The position numbers were made by a program, and so were the translations under genes. 46,941 bases of DNA. Origin: Chloroflexota bacterium. GTDB lineage: Bacteria; Chloroflexota; Anaerolineae; Anaerolineales; UBA11858. Below, piece after piece: positions 15,586 through 23,914 of this stretch (the stretch's first letter is position 1; every line of letters begins with the position of its first letter). The notes beneath the pieces were generated by a model. That model saw nothing but the letters and a program-made list of their open reading frames with translations. It ran no database searches and was not told the DNA's origin. The stretch lies in the NCBI GenBank assembly GCA_030608465.1, contig JAUWEC010000003.1, positions 1 through 46,941 of the forward strand, read 5' to 3'.

Positions 15586-15840
15586 ATGGCTAATGAACAT
15601 AAAAAACTGTATCGCTCTGTGGACGACCGGATGATTGCGGGTATTTGTGCTGGGATCGCGGAATATTTTGATGTTGATCCTACACTGATCCGGCTCCTCT
15701 TTGTTTTTGGCTTTTTTGCGACCGGCAGCGGGCTTTTCTGGGCATATGTGATCATGATGATCGTCGTTCCGGAATATGTGCCTGCAGCCCAGGATGTAGT
15801 AACCGCAGAAGCTAAAGAGACAGCCCCGAAAAAGAAATAA
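15586..15840 (+). CDS. PspC domain membrane protein
   Basis: This 84-residue protein is essentially one PspC domain. KLYRSVDDRMIAGICAGIAEYFDVDPTLIRLLFV is the diagnostic sequence, followed by a hydrophobic segment (residues 36-60) and a short acidic/basic tail. PspC domains sit in the inner membrane and take part in envelope-stress responses; many stand alone, as here. AGGAGAAAGAATA precedes the ATG. No pspA homologue is visible, but the convergent neighbours include a DUF2089/SHOCT-like operon that also looks like an envelope or stress module. Transcription ends at a shared hairpin. Confidence 0.93.
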   Translation: MANEHKKLYRSVDDRMIAGICAGIAEYFDVDPTLIRLLFVFGFFATGSGLFWAYVIMMIVVPEYVPAAQDVVTAEAKETAPKKK

Positions 15841-15859
15841 TCTTACTGATAGGTTGAAA

Positions 15860-15894
15860 CAGAAAGAGCCCGGATTTTTTCCGGGCTCTTTCTG
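15860..15894 (+). terminator. strong hairpin between convergent pspC-like gene and SHOCT operon
   Basis: A 15-bp perfect stem, CAGAAAGAGCCCGGA (15860-15874) with TCCGGGCTCTTTCTG (15880-15894), has a 5-T loop. T-runs after it are short on both strands, but the stem is the longest GC-rich one nearby and sits between two convergent stops. Confidence 0.8.
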
Positions 15895-15919
15895 TTGATC
15901 TTTCATATATACTGGAGAA

Positions 15920-16300
15920 TTATTCGATAAATATTTCTACGTGTTCCTGGTCTTCCTCATCAATCACATCAACAATCTTCCCCCGGATATTTTCTGCCAA
16001 TGCTTCCTTCACAGTGTCCATCATCTGACCGCTTTTCATTTCAGGTGTAAATTGAGCGGCAATATTTAACCCCGCATCCACAAGTTTCATGGGTACGTTT
16101 ACATTAACCTTGGCTTTTCCGGTAGACATATCCGTAACCCTCACCCGCAGCCATCGATTAGAAAGACCACTTTTGGATACTTTTTTCGGTTTTTCGCTTC
16201 TTCGGGTTAAGGCCGATAAAAGCTTTGATCCTTCTTCTGCGGTGATTTTATCCTCATTGATCATATTCAGGATTTTCATCCGTTCTTCGCTGGTAACCAT
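15920..16300 (-). CDS. SHOCT-like domain protein
   Basis: The 126-residue protein begins with a short helical-hairpin module, ERMKILNMINEDKITAEEGSKLLSAL (residues 6-31), the SHOCT-like domain. A basic linker and a compact C-terminal domain (RWLRVRVTDMSTGKAKVNVNVPMKLVDAGLNIA ... DEEDQEHVEIFIE) follow. The same two-part plan, with a similar ending, occurs in the next upstream gene. It is soluble, with no membrane segment. GAGGAGAATAAC precedes the start. It is the last gene of a five-gene minus-strand operon whose first cistrons include a DUF2089 DNA-binding-like protein. Function is unknown; the C-terminal domain resembles those found beside bactofilin-like or DUF4097 proteins. Confidence 0.8.
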   Translation of the reverse strand: MVTSEERMKILNMINEDKITAEEGSKLLSALTRRSEKPKKVSKSGLSNRWLRVRVTDMSTGKAKVNVNVPMKLVDAGLNIAAQFTPEMKSGQMMDTVKEALAENIRGKIVDVIDEEDQEHVEIFIE

Positions 16301-16327
16301 GTTATTCTCCTCGTTAGGAACCGCTGC

Positions 16328-16972
16328 CTAACCAATATATATCTTTACTTGTTCTACTTCATCACCTTCATTTACGTCAATAATTAATGGCGTTTCTGCC
16401 TGGGAGCTTTCTCCCAATGCGAGAATGATTTCATCTACTCCTGTACCTTGCAGACCAGGGATGAAATTCCCAAAGGTCCGTAAGCTCCAAGCAAAGAATC
16501 GGATTGGCAGTGGAAAGCTGATCGCTATTCGCCTCGGAGTTTCTCCCGGTTTCTGCTGAATCCGGAGATGGAGCCAGGGCCCGGTCCGACTGTTCCAGCC
16601 CAGTACCAGAACACCAACTCCGATCAGAAATGGAATCCAGGCCAGGATAAATCCAAGGCCTATTCCCTCAGCAGACCAGGCCCAGTACATCAGGAAACTA
16701 CCGAACACGGTTATTCCCAACCCGATCCAGAAAGGGATAATCCACCATTTCTTCCATTTTTCAAGATCTTCCAGTACAGGTTGGGGATCAAACCCTTCTC
16801 CCGCTTCCGGGTCAGTTCCTCCTTCAAGCCTGGCTTTAGCGAGAAGGTATTCCTCGTCGAGATTATCCAGGGTTTCATCGAGCGCTTCGATTAACTTCAA
16901 ACCTTCCTGAGCGCTGATTGTTCCCCGCTGAATCATTTCTAGAATTTCCAAACGTTCGTTATTTGCGGTCAT
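16328..16972 (-). CDS. SHOCT-like domain membrane protein
   Basis: The 214-residue protein starts with the SHOCT-like module ERLEILEMIQRGTISAQEGLKLIEAL. Two membrane segments follow (about residues 76-97 and 105-126, rich in Trp, Gly and Ile). The C-terminal domain (WLHLRIQQKPGETPRRIAISFPLPIRFFAWSLR ... DEVEQVKIYIG) parallels that of the downstream gene, with matching VEIFIE/VKIYIG ends. The two were probably derived from one ancestor, one having gained a membrane hairpin. It overlaps the previous gene by 4 bases (ATGA), so translation is coupled. Role unknown; it could place the shared module at the membrane. Confidence 0.82.
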   Translation of the reverse strand: MTANNERLEILEMIQRGTISAQEGLKLIEALDETLDNLDEEYLLAKARLEGGTDPEAGEGFDPQPVLEDLEKWKKWWIIPFWIGLGITVFGSFLMYWAWSAEGIGLGFILAWIPFLIGVGVLVLGWNSRTGPWLHLRIQQKPGETPRRIAISFPLPIRFFAWSLRTFGNFIPGLQGTGVDEIILALGESSQAETPLIIDVNEGDEVEQVKIYIG

Positions 16973-18198
16973 CGTTTTTTCTTTCCTTCCAATGCCTTTA
17001 ATAGGTCGTCGGCTTCTTCAGGAGAGATTTTTTTCTCTTGAAGCATTTCCAGGATCATCAAGCGTTCGCTATCTGACACTGACTTTTTATCAATTTGTGA
17101 TGCAAAGAATTGATCCAGATCAAAATCCCTGGTTTTCCTTTTCATTTTTTGTGCTTTCCGTTGGGCTTTGGCGATACTCTTTTCTACCTTTGCCTGGGCT
17201 TTTACTGCCGCCAACTCTGCCTTTTGGACTGCCAGACGACTGCCTTCCTCGATTTGAATTTTGATCTGCTGCAGGTTCTCTTCAGATAAACCGGCTGATT
17301 CCATTGAATCAGACAGGCCAGATAAGGATTCCCTCAGATCAGCTTCAAAATGACGGAGATGGTTTTTTATTTGCTCAGCAGTCTGTGCTGAAAAATCAAC
17401 TGCAATATTTTCGAATTGTTCCGCGTTTATCTGGAGTGGCGATAACCAGCTGAAATTGTCGCTTGTTATAAATACGCTTCCACCTGCGGAAAGCATGATC
17501 GATGGACCTCCCTCACCGAGCTGTTTGGTGAAGTTCTTGTCGTTTACCTTTTCATCGATGCTGCCCAGTTTCACGGTTATATCTTTTTTTCCGCTCTCAA
17601 TTGAAAGCTCAGCATTACTGTCCTCTGGTACGGCAATAGATATATCGCCGCCAGCTGTGATACTGTATGCCTGCCAGGGAACCGGAGAAAAATTGACCTG
17701 GCCGTCTCCTCCTGCCAGAGCTTCAATACCGCCGGCCACTTTTTCGATCTGGATGTCTTTTCCGACCTGTTGAAGGGACAGCTGTCCTTTTACATTGTTG
17801 ATTAGACAGTCCTTACCCACATTTTCTATCACTAAATCTCCCTGGATGCGTTTCGCAAACAGATCACCGCCGACAGATTTTACATTTGATGGGCTGACAT
17901 CACTGAGTATGAGATCACCACCCACTGAGGAAATCTGAATCGGACTGCCGATTCCCTTAATCACCGCATCCTTGCCAACGGACTCGATAGTGACTGGCAA
18001 GTGATGGGGTAGATGGACAATGCCGTCATTTGGAAAGGTAATCTCAATCCGGTCTTTTTCTTTGCTGAATGAATCCTGCTTTGAAGGATCTTTGATCCGA
18101 ATCTCATCACGGTTCCAACCCGTCAGGTACAGGCTGCCTCCGGTGCTGATAATCACCAGCTGGGAGATATCATCAATAGGGATTGTATGTTGTGCCAT
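16969..18198 (-). CDS. DUF4097/bactofilin-like beta-repeat protein with C-terminal SHOCT-like domain
   Basis: The 409-residue protein has a beta-rich repetitive N-terminal half. The motif (S/N)VG(G/K)D recurs about every 20 residues (SVGKDAVIKGIG, SVGGDLILSDVS, SVGGDLFAKRIQ, NVGKDCLINNVK, QVGKDIQIEKVA), consistent with a parallel beta-helix of the DUF4097/polymer-forming type. A charged coiled-coil region with AVQKAELAAVKAQAKVEKSI follows at about residues 320-365. A C-terminal SHOCT-like module, ERLMILEMLQEKKISPEEADDLLKAL, ends the protein. No signal peptide is visible. The gene sits between the DUF2089 gene (5 bases away) and the membrane SHOCT-like protein (4-base overlap). It may form a scaffold that recruits its neighbours through the shared module, but this is inference. 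Confidence 0.8.
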   Translation of the reverse strand: MAQHTIPIDDISQLVIISTGGSLYLTGWNRDEIRIKDPSKQDSFSKEKDRIEITFPNDGIVHLPHHLPVTIESVGKDAVIKGIGSPIQISSVGGDLILSDVSPSNVKSVGGDLFAKRIQGDLVIENVGKDCLINNVKGQLSLQQVGKDIQIEKVAGGIEALAGGDGQVNFSPVPWQAYSITAGGDISIAVPEDSNAELSIESGKKDITVKLGSIDEKVNDKNFTKQLGEGGPSIMLSAGGSVFITSDNFSWLSPLQINAEQFENIAVDFSAQTAEQIKNHLRHFEADLRESLSGLSDSMESAGLSEENLQQIKIQIEEGSRLAVQKAELAAVKAQAKVEKSIAKAQRKAQKMKRKTRDFDLDQFFASQIDKKSVSDSERLMILEMLQEKKISPEEADDLLKALEGKKKR

Positions 18199-18203
18199 AG
18201 TCC

Positions 18204-18590
18204 TTATTTCTCCTCGTCTTTCAGCTGTTTGATGGCATCCTCATAACTAATTTTCCCGTCATCCAGGTCGTTCAGAATGCTCTGCCGTTCTTTTTCAGAT
18301 AACTCGGGAATTTCCTCTTGACCACCGGGTTCGTATCCAAGCGCCCGGATGACGTCATGCAGCAGCTTGCGAATTGTGGGGTAGGAATACCCAAGTTCCT
18401 TTTCCATATGGGTGATTTTGCCTTCCAACCTGACGAAAGTTTCTACAAAATCCATTTGTTCTGGAGTTAGCTGCGAGAAAGTGCGGGAAGTAAAACGGCC
18501 TTCAATGGTTGTATTGCAATCAAGGCAATTAATCTGGGTTACAATAACTTCTCCACCACAGATGGGGCATTGTGAGGGTAATGCATGCAT
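18204..18590 (-). CDS. DUF2089 family protein (zinc ribbon plus HTH-like)
   Basis: The 128-residue protein has an N-terminal zinc ribbon with C8, C11, C22 and C25 (CPICGG...CLDC). A helical region follows (EQMDFVETFVRLEGKITHMEKELGYSYPTIRKLLHDVIRALGY) that looks like a helix-turn-helix, with YPTIRKLLHD as recognition part. The C-terminal end again carries the short module ERQSILNDLDDGKISYEDAIKQLKD. DUF2089 proteins are commonly the first gene of SHOCT-like/DUF4097 operons and are taken to be DNA-binding regulators. It is probably the autoregulator of this operon. The start at 18590 follows GGAGATC. Confidence 0.9.
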   Translation of the reverse strand: MHALPSQCPICGGEVIVTQINCLDCNTTIEGRFTSRTFSQLTPEQMDFVETFVRLEGKITHMEKELGYSYPTIRKLLHDVIRALGYEPGGQEEIPELSEKERQSILNDLDDGKISYEDAIKQLKDEEK

Positions 18591-18622
18591 GATCGGATCT
18601 CCTTTTTCGGAATAAAAAAATT

Positions 18623-18811
18623 CTATTGGGCTGTTTGATAACGGTTGATAATTTGTTGACCAGACTCAATTAATAATCTGCCAATCGTGATGAATATTAT
18701 GGCAGTCCATGGATCTGGTTTTTCCAGCAATTTCACCAGCCGGGAATAAGCTGCCTGTCTGTGAAGCTCCGTTTCATTGGTTTTAAACTCGTGTAAAGTT
18801 ACTGTAAACAT
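18623..18811 (-). CDS. small hypothetical protein, first gene of the DUF2089 operon
   Basis: The 62-residue product (MFTVTLHEFKTNETELHRQAAYSRL..., ending IINRYQTAQ) is not recognised. It has an amphipathic N-terminal half and a hydrophobic stretch at about residues 36-49 (WTAIIFITIGRLLIESG), perhaps a single weak membrane segment. GGGAGG five bases before ATG 18811 and a near-consensus promoter 30-60 bases upstream make it a credible gene despite its size. It precedes the DUF2089 gene by 32 bases. Confidence 0.65.
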   Translation of the reverse strand: MFTVTLHEFKTNETELHRQAAYSRLVKLLEKPDPWTAIIFITIGRLLIESGQQIINRYQTAQ

Positions 18812-18847
18812 CACTGCCTCCCGTGGGGGATTATGAACAATACTTAC

Positions 18848-18875
18848 AGTATATCAAAATAATTCAGTTTGTCAA
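18848..18875 (-). promoter_or_regulatory. near-consensus sigma70 promoter of the SHOCT/DUF2089 operon
   Basis: Read on the minus strand, TTGACA (18875-18870) and TATACT (18853-18848) have a 16-base spacer. The start of transcription would be near 18841, giving a 30-base leader. An AT-rich imperfect palindrome lies just upstream, at about 18900-18925. Confidence 0.75.
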
Positions 18876-19025
18876 GAGAAAAAATAAGAAATATTGAACA
18901 ACTTATTAATATTATTGAATTGTCTTGATATGCTTAGCTTCTAAGCAGGTCAAAATGAGAAAAATTCCCTTTAAAGAACCAGCGTACTTTTTTTATTTCT
19001 TTGAGTCGAAATAGAAAAAACAACC

Positions 19026-20522
19026 CTAGGGAGTGATCTTCCGTGCGCTGAGCAGACTTTTTTCTTCTGCTTTCCCGCTGGCAATAACGGTCTCGGTAAA
19101 TCGGGTCAGGGTGCCCAAATATTCTGCTGCTCCATCATGAGCAATCCACCCGTCCAAATTGAAGGGTATAGTGCCTGAAGCGGGAATCCATTCCCCGTTG
19201 TACTTGCGGGCAATATGAATGTGAGAGCCGGTGCTTTCACCACCTTCGCAGGAAGGATGGCCGAGGAGATCTCCTGCTTCAACCGATGCTCCTTTTCGGG
19301 CTTTATCCTGGGTTCCTAGGTGGAGATATAAAATCACCCATCCAGTGAGTGTATCTCCATCGCCATCTAGGTCCAGCTCAATCAGGCCAGTATCTGATCT
19401 GGCAATAATCCCGGGTGCAACTGCTACAGCCCATTCACTGGTTATTTCACAACCGCCTGTTTCACTCGGAGGGGCAAAATCCAGCGCAGCCCAGGGATCT
19501 CCCTGCCCCCAACCGGTATGGGGACCTCCCGTGAAAGCCCAGGTCTTTCCACTTTCGAATGGAAGCCGCAGAGTCGGCTGTCTTAAACTTCCAGGAATAT
19601 GAGGCTCGCAATTCCAGGGATCCTCAAAATATGACTGATATATTTTCAGGAATCCATCCGGGCTGATTGTGTAGTCATATAATGCTTTAGGTTCCAGCTG
19701 GGAGAAGTAATACTGTAGGGCAACCGTCGCCGCATTTTGCCAGGGATCCGGATGCTCAATGGTTTGATCAAGGTACTCCAGTGTATCCAGATGGTTGACC
19801 AACCATCCGTAATATCCTTGGTTCAGAGAATTTGCAGCCCAAACTAACTGGATATATAAACCATGATAACCGGTTTTAACATAACCTAAAGGGTAATCCT
19901 CTAAATCATCAGGGGGTATGGGATTGCTTAACGCGCCGGTTTGATATTCCAATAAAGTCAGCAGCACTCGGGGACTGATGCTGAAACTTGTAGAAACATA
20001 GGAGACGATCTCTGCCCCACTGCGTTGCTGTTCAGCGGTATACTGTTGGTGATTTTTTAACCAACCGGGTTGAGACTCTACAAATTCTGTTACGTTGAAT
20101 CCAATTTGGGCAGGTCCATTAATAAAGGCGCAGTTAGGGAGGATTTGAAACTGAGATCCCCAGAGCGCTTCATAATAGATTGGGATCTGCATGGGCAAAC
20201 CTGGCGGGAGGGTTGTTGCTCCTTCTGGGATGATCGAATTTTCTGCCAGGATTTCCTCTACCGTTGTGTTAAACCTGAAAGCAAGATTAGATAATGTATC
20301 ACCGGATTGGGCGGTATAGTCCACTAATTCTCCGGGTGAATAAACTGGACGCTCTGACACCGGCCTGGGAGAGATGGTTGGGGTTGGCGTTATCGTGGGG
20401 AACTGAGTAGTAACCGGGTCCGGTATTTGCGGCAAGCAGGCGGAAAGCAGAAAAGCCAGGATCCAAAAACACTGAATCAGAAGTTTGGCTTGATTTCGAA
20501 TAAAATCTTGGAAGCGGGACAT
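19026..20522 (-). CDS. LysM and M23 peptidase-like lipoprotein (copy 3)
   Basis: The 498-residue protein begins with a lipoprotein signal ending LLSAC, then a Thr/Pro linker (TITPTPTISPRP). A LysM peptidoglycan-binding domain covers about residues 68-114 (YTAQSGDTLSNLAFRFNTTVEEIL). A long helical middle region (about 140-320) carries SPRVLLTLLEYQTG and ATVALQYYFSQL. The C-terminal M23-like domain has GGPHTGW...WAALDFAP, LYLHLG and GSHIHIARKYNGEW, supplying the H...D and HxH zinc ligands of LytM-type peptidases. It is the last of three tandem paralogues, 12 bases behind the second. It is probably an outer-face cell-wall endopeptidase. The middle domain, with its Leu-rich EYQ motif, is not assigned. 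Confidence 0.9.
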   Translation of the reverse strand: MSRFQDFIRNQAKLLIQCFWILAFLLSACLPQIPDPVTTQFPTITPTPTISPRPVSERPVYSPGELVDYTAQSGDTLSNLAFRFNTTVEEILAENSIIPEGATTLPPGLPMQIPIYYEALWGSQFQILPNCAFINGPAQIGFNVTEFVESQPGWLKNHQQYTAEQQRSGAEIVSYVSTSFSISPRVLLTLLEYQTGALSNPIPPDDLEDYPLGYVKTGYHGLYIQLVWAANSLNQGYYGWLVNHLDTLEYLDQTIEHPDPWQNAATVALQYYFSQLEPKALYDYTISPDGFLKIYQSYFEDPWNCEPHIPGSLRQPTLRLPFESGKTWAFTGGPHTGWGQGDPWAALDFAPPSETGGCEITSEWAVAVAPGIIARSDTGLIELDLDGDGDTLTGWVILYLHLGTQDKARKGASVEAGDLLGHPSCEGGESTGSHIHIARKYNGEWIPASGTIPFNLDGWIAHDGAAEYLGTLTRFTETVIASGKAEEKSLLSARKITP

Positions 20523-20534
20523 AGGTTTTCTATT

Positions 20535-22112
20535 TTACCGCTTAATTTGGCTTCCTGGAGCACTGTAAGGGCTGGCAGTGACGATACCTTCACCGGGTTT
20601 AGTGAGGCTTCCTTTATAAGCTGAAACACCATTATGCACTGTCCATCCACTTAAAAGAAAAGGAATCGGACCATCGGCTGTCATCCATTCCCCATTGTAT
20701 TTCCGCGCCATGTGGACATGGGTGCCGGTTGAAATACCACCTTCACAGGAAGGATGCCCCAGTTTGTCTCCGGAATTGACCTCATCACCCGCGTTTACAA
20801 GCCGTCCAGTAGTAGCTATATGGAGGTATAACAACACCCAGCCGGAATGCTCATTATTGTTGTAATCCAAGTTGATGGTCACTATGCCATCTTCTGCCCT
20901 GACGACCAATCCTGGCGCGGATGCTGTTACATAGGCGTAGGATTGTGAACACTCGCCTTTAAATCCAGAAGGGGCAAAATCAATTGCAGACCAGGAACCT
21001 TCCCGTTCCCAGGCCCCATGGGGGCCCCCGGTATAGTTCCAAACAGTACCCAGGGTGAAAGGCAGTTGAAGATTGGGCTGGACCAGATTGTGGGAAAAAA
21101 GGGGTTCATACTGCGTTCGATTTTCTGAGGAACCAAACATTTCTGCATAAGTTGTGATAAAGCCAGTATCATTATCCAGCGCCTGGATCCATTCATCACT
21201 TTCATGAATCTGTGAGAAAAAATACTGGAGGGCTACAGTTCCGGCGTTCAGGCTGGGCTCAATCCGGGCTGTTACATCACTAGAGGGGTTTTGGGAATTC
21301 CTAATTACAATCTCAGTCAATCGTCCTTCCCGCCAACCATAATAGCCTATCGAGAGCTGGTTGACCGCCCACCGAAGTTGATGTACGAGACCATCGTCAT
21401 CGTAATCTATGTGCCCCAGGGGATATTTCAGCTGGGCAAGGTTTTGAGGTTGACCAAATACCCAATGACTCTGGTATTCCAACAGGGCAAGCAGCAGAAA
21501 AGGATTGATGGAATTGTTTTGCGCAATCTGTTTAACAATCTCTCCCCCGCTGGTTAAGGTCGTGTGTTCATATTCTCGTGGTTTACTTAAATAGCCCCCG
21601 GCCTGTTCCACAAAACTGACCACATCAGAAGGAAAATCGGAATCCGTGATTGCTCGGGAATAAACAAATTCGCTATCTGGCAGCAGATGTACATCAGAGG
21701 TCGTATTGATTAATACCTGAGGAATAATCAGTAGGGTTCCCGGGTTGATAAAGGAAGTTTCAGGCAAAGTTACATTGGATTTGATTTGATCTTTCCCCAC
21801 GCCAAAATGGGTGGCAACAACAGCCATTGTGTCACCGGCTTGGGCATGGTAAACAATGGGTTCCCGCTCGACATTGGGCGTAGGCACTAATGTTTCTGTA
21901 GGTGGAATGAATACAGTTGGGGTCGGATAAAATTCAGCTGTGGGAGTTGCTGAATATATAAGGTCAGGTACTTGAGTTGGAGGCGGATCCGGGTTGGGTG
22001 TCACTGGCGTTGGGGTGTACCCCACGGGAGGGATAAAAACGGGAGGGTTTATTTGATATAAATTGCATCCCGTCAAGGAGAGCATGAGTAATAAAATGAT
22101 AATTCGTTTCAC
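20535..22112 (-). CDS. LysM and M23 peptidase-like lipoprotein (copy 2)
   Basis: The 525-residue paralogue has the same plan: lipobox LTGC (MKRIIILLLMLSLTGC), Thr/Pro linker, LysM near residues 88-132 (YHAQAGDTMAVVATHFGVGKDQI), helical middle domain with NPFLLLALLEYQSHW and GTVALQYFFSQI, then M23-like GGPHGAWEREGSWSAIDFAP, LLYLHIA and GTHVHMARKYNGEW. Zinc-ligand residues are kept, so activity is plausible. The start codon lies 6 bases past the stop of the first copy. Identity to the neighbours is clear by eye in the C-terminal third but low in the linker, so the duplication is old. Confidence 0.9.
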   Translation of the reverse strand: MKRIIILLLMLSLTGCNLYQINPPVFIPPVGYTPTPVTPNPDPPPTQVPDLIYSATPTAEFYPTPTVFIPPTETLVPTPNVEREPIVYHAQAGDTMAVVATHFGVGKDQIKSNVTLPETSFINPGTLLIIPQVLINTTSDVHLLPDSEFVYSRAITDSDFPSDVVSFVEQAGGYLSKPREYEHTTLTSGGEIVKQIAQNNSINPFLLLALLEYQSHWVFGQPQNLAQLKYPLGHIDYDDDGLVHQLRWAVNQLSIGYYGWREGRLTEIVIRNSQNPSSDVTARIEPSLNAGTVALQYFFSQIHESDEWIQALDNDTGFITTYAEMFGSSENRTQYEPLFSHNLVQPNLQLPFTLGTVWNYTGGPHGAWEREGSWSAIDFAPSGFKGECSQSYAYVTASAPGLVVRAEDGIVTINLDYNNNEHSGWVLLYLHIATTGRLVNAGDEVNSGDKLGHPSCEGGISTGTHVHMARKYNGEWMTADGPIPFLLSGWTVHNGVSAYKGSLTKPGEGIVTASPYSAPGSQIKR

Positions 22113-22118
22113 TGGTTT

Positions 22119-23624
22119 TTACCGTTGAATGTGATTGTAATCAGTATTGGTATCTTCAGCCCGAATCACTTGTTCACCGCGAGTCATTATGCCCTGATAA
22201 GCAAATCCCAAACCTTGGGAAACCCAGCCGTCCATGATAAAAGAGATATCCTGATCAGCGGGAATCCATTCTCCATTATACCGTCGGGCAATGTGAAGGT
22301 GAGTTCCGGTAGAGATTCCTCCTTCACAGGACGGATGTCCAATTCGGTCTCCCGCCTTTATACGGGATCCAGTCTTAACCCGGTCTCGGGTTTCAATATG
22401 CATATACAGGATAGACCACCCGGTCTGACTGTATGGATCTCCATCCAGACTTTGGACAACGGCACCGTGATCAGACCGGACGATTATGCCATCTGCTACC
22501 GCAACTACCCATGCATTGCTGCTACTGCAGCCTACATCACCGGGAATTGGTGCAAAATCAAGTGCCGCCCAGGCAGAACCGGTATCCCATCCGCCGTGGG
22601 GTCCTCCGGAGAATAACCAAGTTACACCGTCTTCGAATGGCAGCTGAAGCTGGGGTTGGGTTAGACCTTCGGGTACAAGGGGAGAAAATGTGTAATCAAA
22701 GGGATAGCCGAACAGGCTAGAATAGGTAGAAAAGAAGCCTTCCTCTGATACGGCAGATAACCAATTCTTGTAAGGGAGGAGCCGCGAAAACAAATGCTGC
22801 ACGCCTGCTGATCCGGCATTGATGGTCGCGTTTATGGGAACGTTAATCCCATCAGTCATTGTCCAGGTACCGATTCCTCTAACTTTCCAGAGGTAGTAAC
22901 CCCGATTCAGTTCGTCCGCTGCCCAGGCTAACTGTCGGTACAACCCCTCATATCCTGCTTCTTTATGATTTAGCGGGTAGGGATTGTCTTTATCGCTCCG
23001 CGTTGTTACCCACTGACTTTGATATTCGATCAGGGCAATCAGAAGGCGGGGATTTATGGAATAATCTTCGGAGATACGCTGGACAATTTCAGATCCAGTC
23101 TGAGATTCACCGTTTACTTCTTCCTGATAATCTTTTAAATACCCCGACTGGTTATTGATATATGAAACTGTATGAAAACGGACTGTATAAGGACTATGAA
23201 CTAATTCAGAGTCAGGTATTAATTTAAAACCAGGCCCCGTATCCTTTATATCAGGTGCAGGCAGCAGCAATGCCTGTCCGGTATAGATTAGACTGGGGTT
23301 GGCAATCTCGTTTGCGTCAATAATTTGTTGAGGGAGCAAATTATTCTGGTAAGCGATGGACTTTAATGTATCTCCCCACTGAACAATATAGGTAATATCT
23401 TCTGTGCGCAACGGTGGAAGTAGTTTAGGAGCGCTTGGCGTAGGGGTATAAATCGGCTGATCTGGAATTCTGGTTGGAGGTATGTAAGGATCCGCGGTGG
23501 CTTCTGGTTCAGAATCTGATTTCACTTTGGAAAAATTTATGTAGGGTGCTGTATGCGCCTGCTTGGTGCAGGCACTGACCATTAAAACCAATAAACTGAG
23601 GAAGAATCGCCTTGAAGTAGCCAT
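22119..23624 (-). CDS. LysM and M23 peptidase-like lipoprotein (copy 1)
   Basis: The 501-residue first gene of the tandem set has lipobox VSAC (residues 16-19). LysM lies near residues 78-123 (YIVQWGDTLKSIAYQNNLLPQQIIDANE). The middle helical domain has NPRLLIALIEYQSQW and GSAGVQHLFSRL. The M23-like domain has GGPHGGWDTGSAWAALDFAP, LYMHIETRD and GTHLHIARRYNGEW. All zinc-binding positions are present. The three genes share order, spacing of a few bases and strand, so they form one operon transcribed leftward. The 290 bases upstream to the divergent phosphoesterase gene presumably hold its promoter, which I could not place firmly. Confidence 0.9.
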   Translation of the reverse strand: MATSRRFFLSLLVLMVSACTKQAHTAPYINFSKVKSDSEPEATADPYIPPTRIPDQPIYTPTPSAPKLLPPLRTEDITYIVQWGDTLKSIAYQNNLLPQQIIDANEIANPSLIYTGQALLLPAPDIKDTGPGFKLIPDSELVHSPYTVRFHTVSYINNQSGYLKDYQEEVNGESQTGSEIVQRISEDYSINPRLLIALIEYQSQWVTTRSDKDNPYPLNHKEAGYEGLYRQLAWAADELNRGYYLWKVRGIGTWTMTDGINVPINATINAGSAGVQHLFSRLLPYKNWLSAVSEEGFFSTYSSLFGYPFDYTFSPLVPEGLTQPQLQLPFEDGVTWLFSGGPHGGWDTGSAWAALDFAPIPGDVGCSSSNAWVVAVADGIIVRSDHGAVVQSLDGDPYSQTGWSILYMHIETRDRVKTGSRIKAGDRIGHPSCEGGISTGTHLHIARRYNGEWIPADQDISFIMDGWVSQGLGFAYQGIMTRGEQVIRAEDTNTDYNHIQR

Positions 23625-23914
23625 ATCACTGGGTACATTTTACCTTTAAGTGAGGTTTTGCCAGTCTAAAAACCAGCTGCTGAGTTAAGGTTGCAAGAAC
23701 AATGCCATTCAGAGCAGCCTACGATCATGCTCATTGGATAATAGAAGATTATGATATTATGTCGGATTGAAGTTAATAATATTTTTGATTGATAACAATA
23801 ATCGTTTGATATTTTCAAATATACTTTACTGGAAACAAGGTTTCGCTTATGATTAGGAAAATTACTGTGATTAGTTACGGTAAATTAAATATGCCTGGGA
23901 GGAACCAGCCATAA

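Noticed and set aside
19015-19035. Terminator after the LysM-M23 operon (CCCTAGGG followed by a T-run)
   Set aside because: The palindrome leaves no room for a loop and contains the stop codon, so it cannot fold as a normal hairpin.
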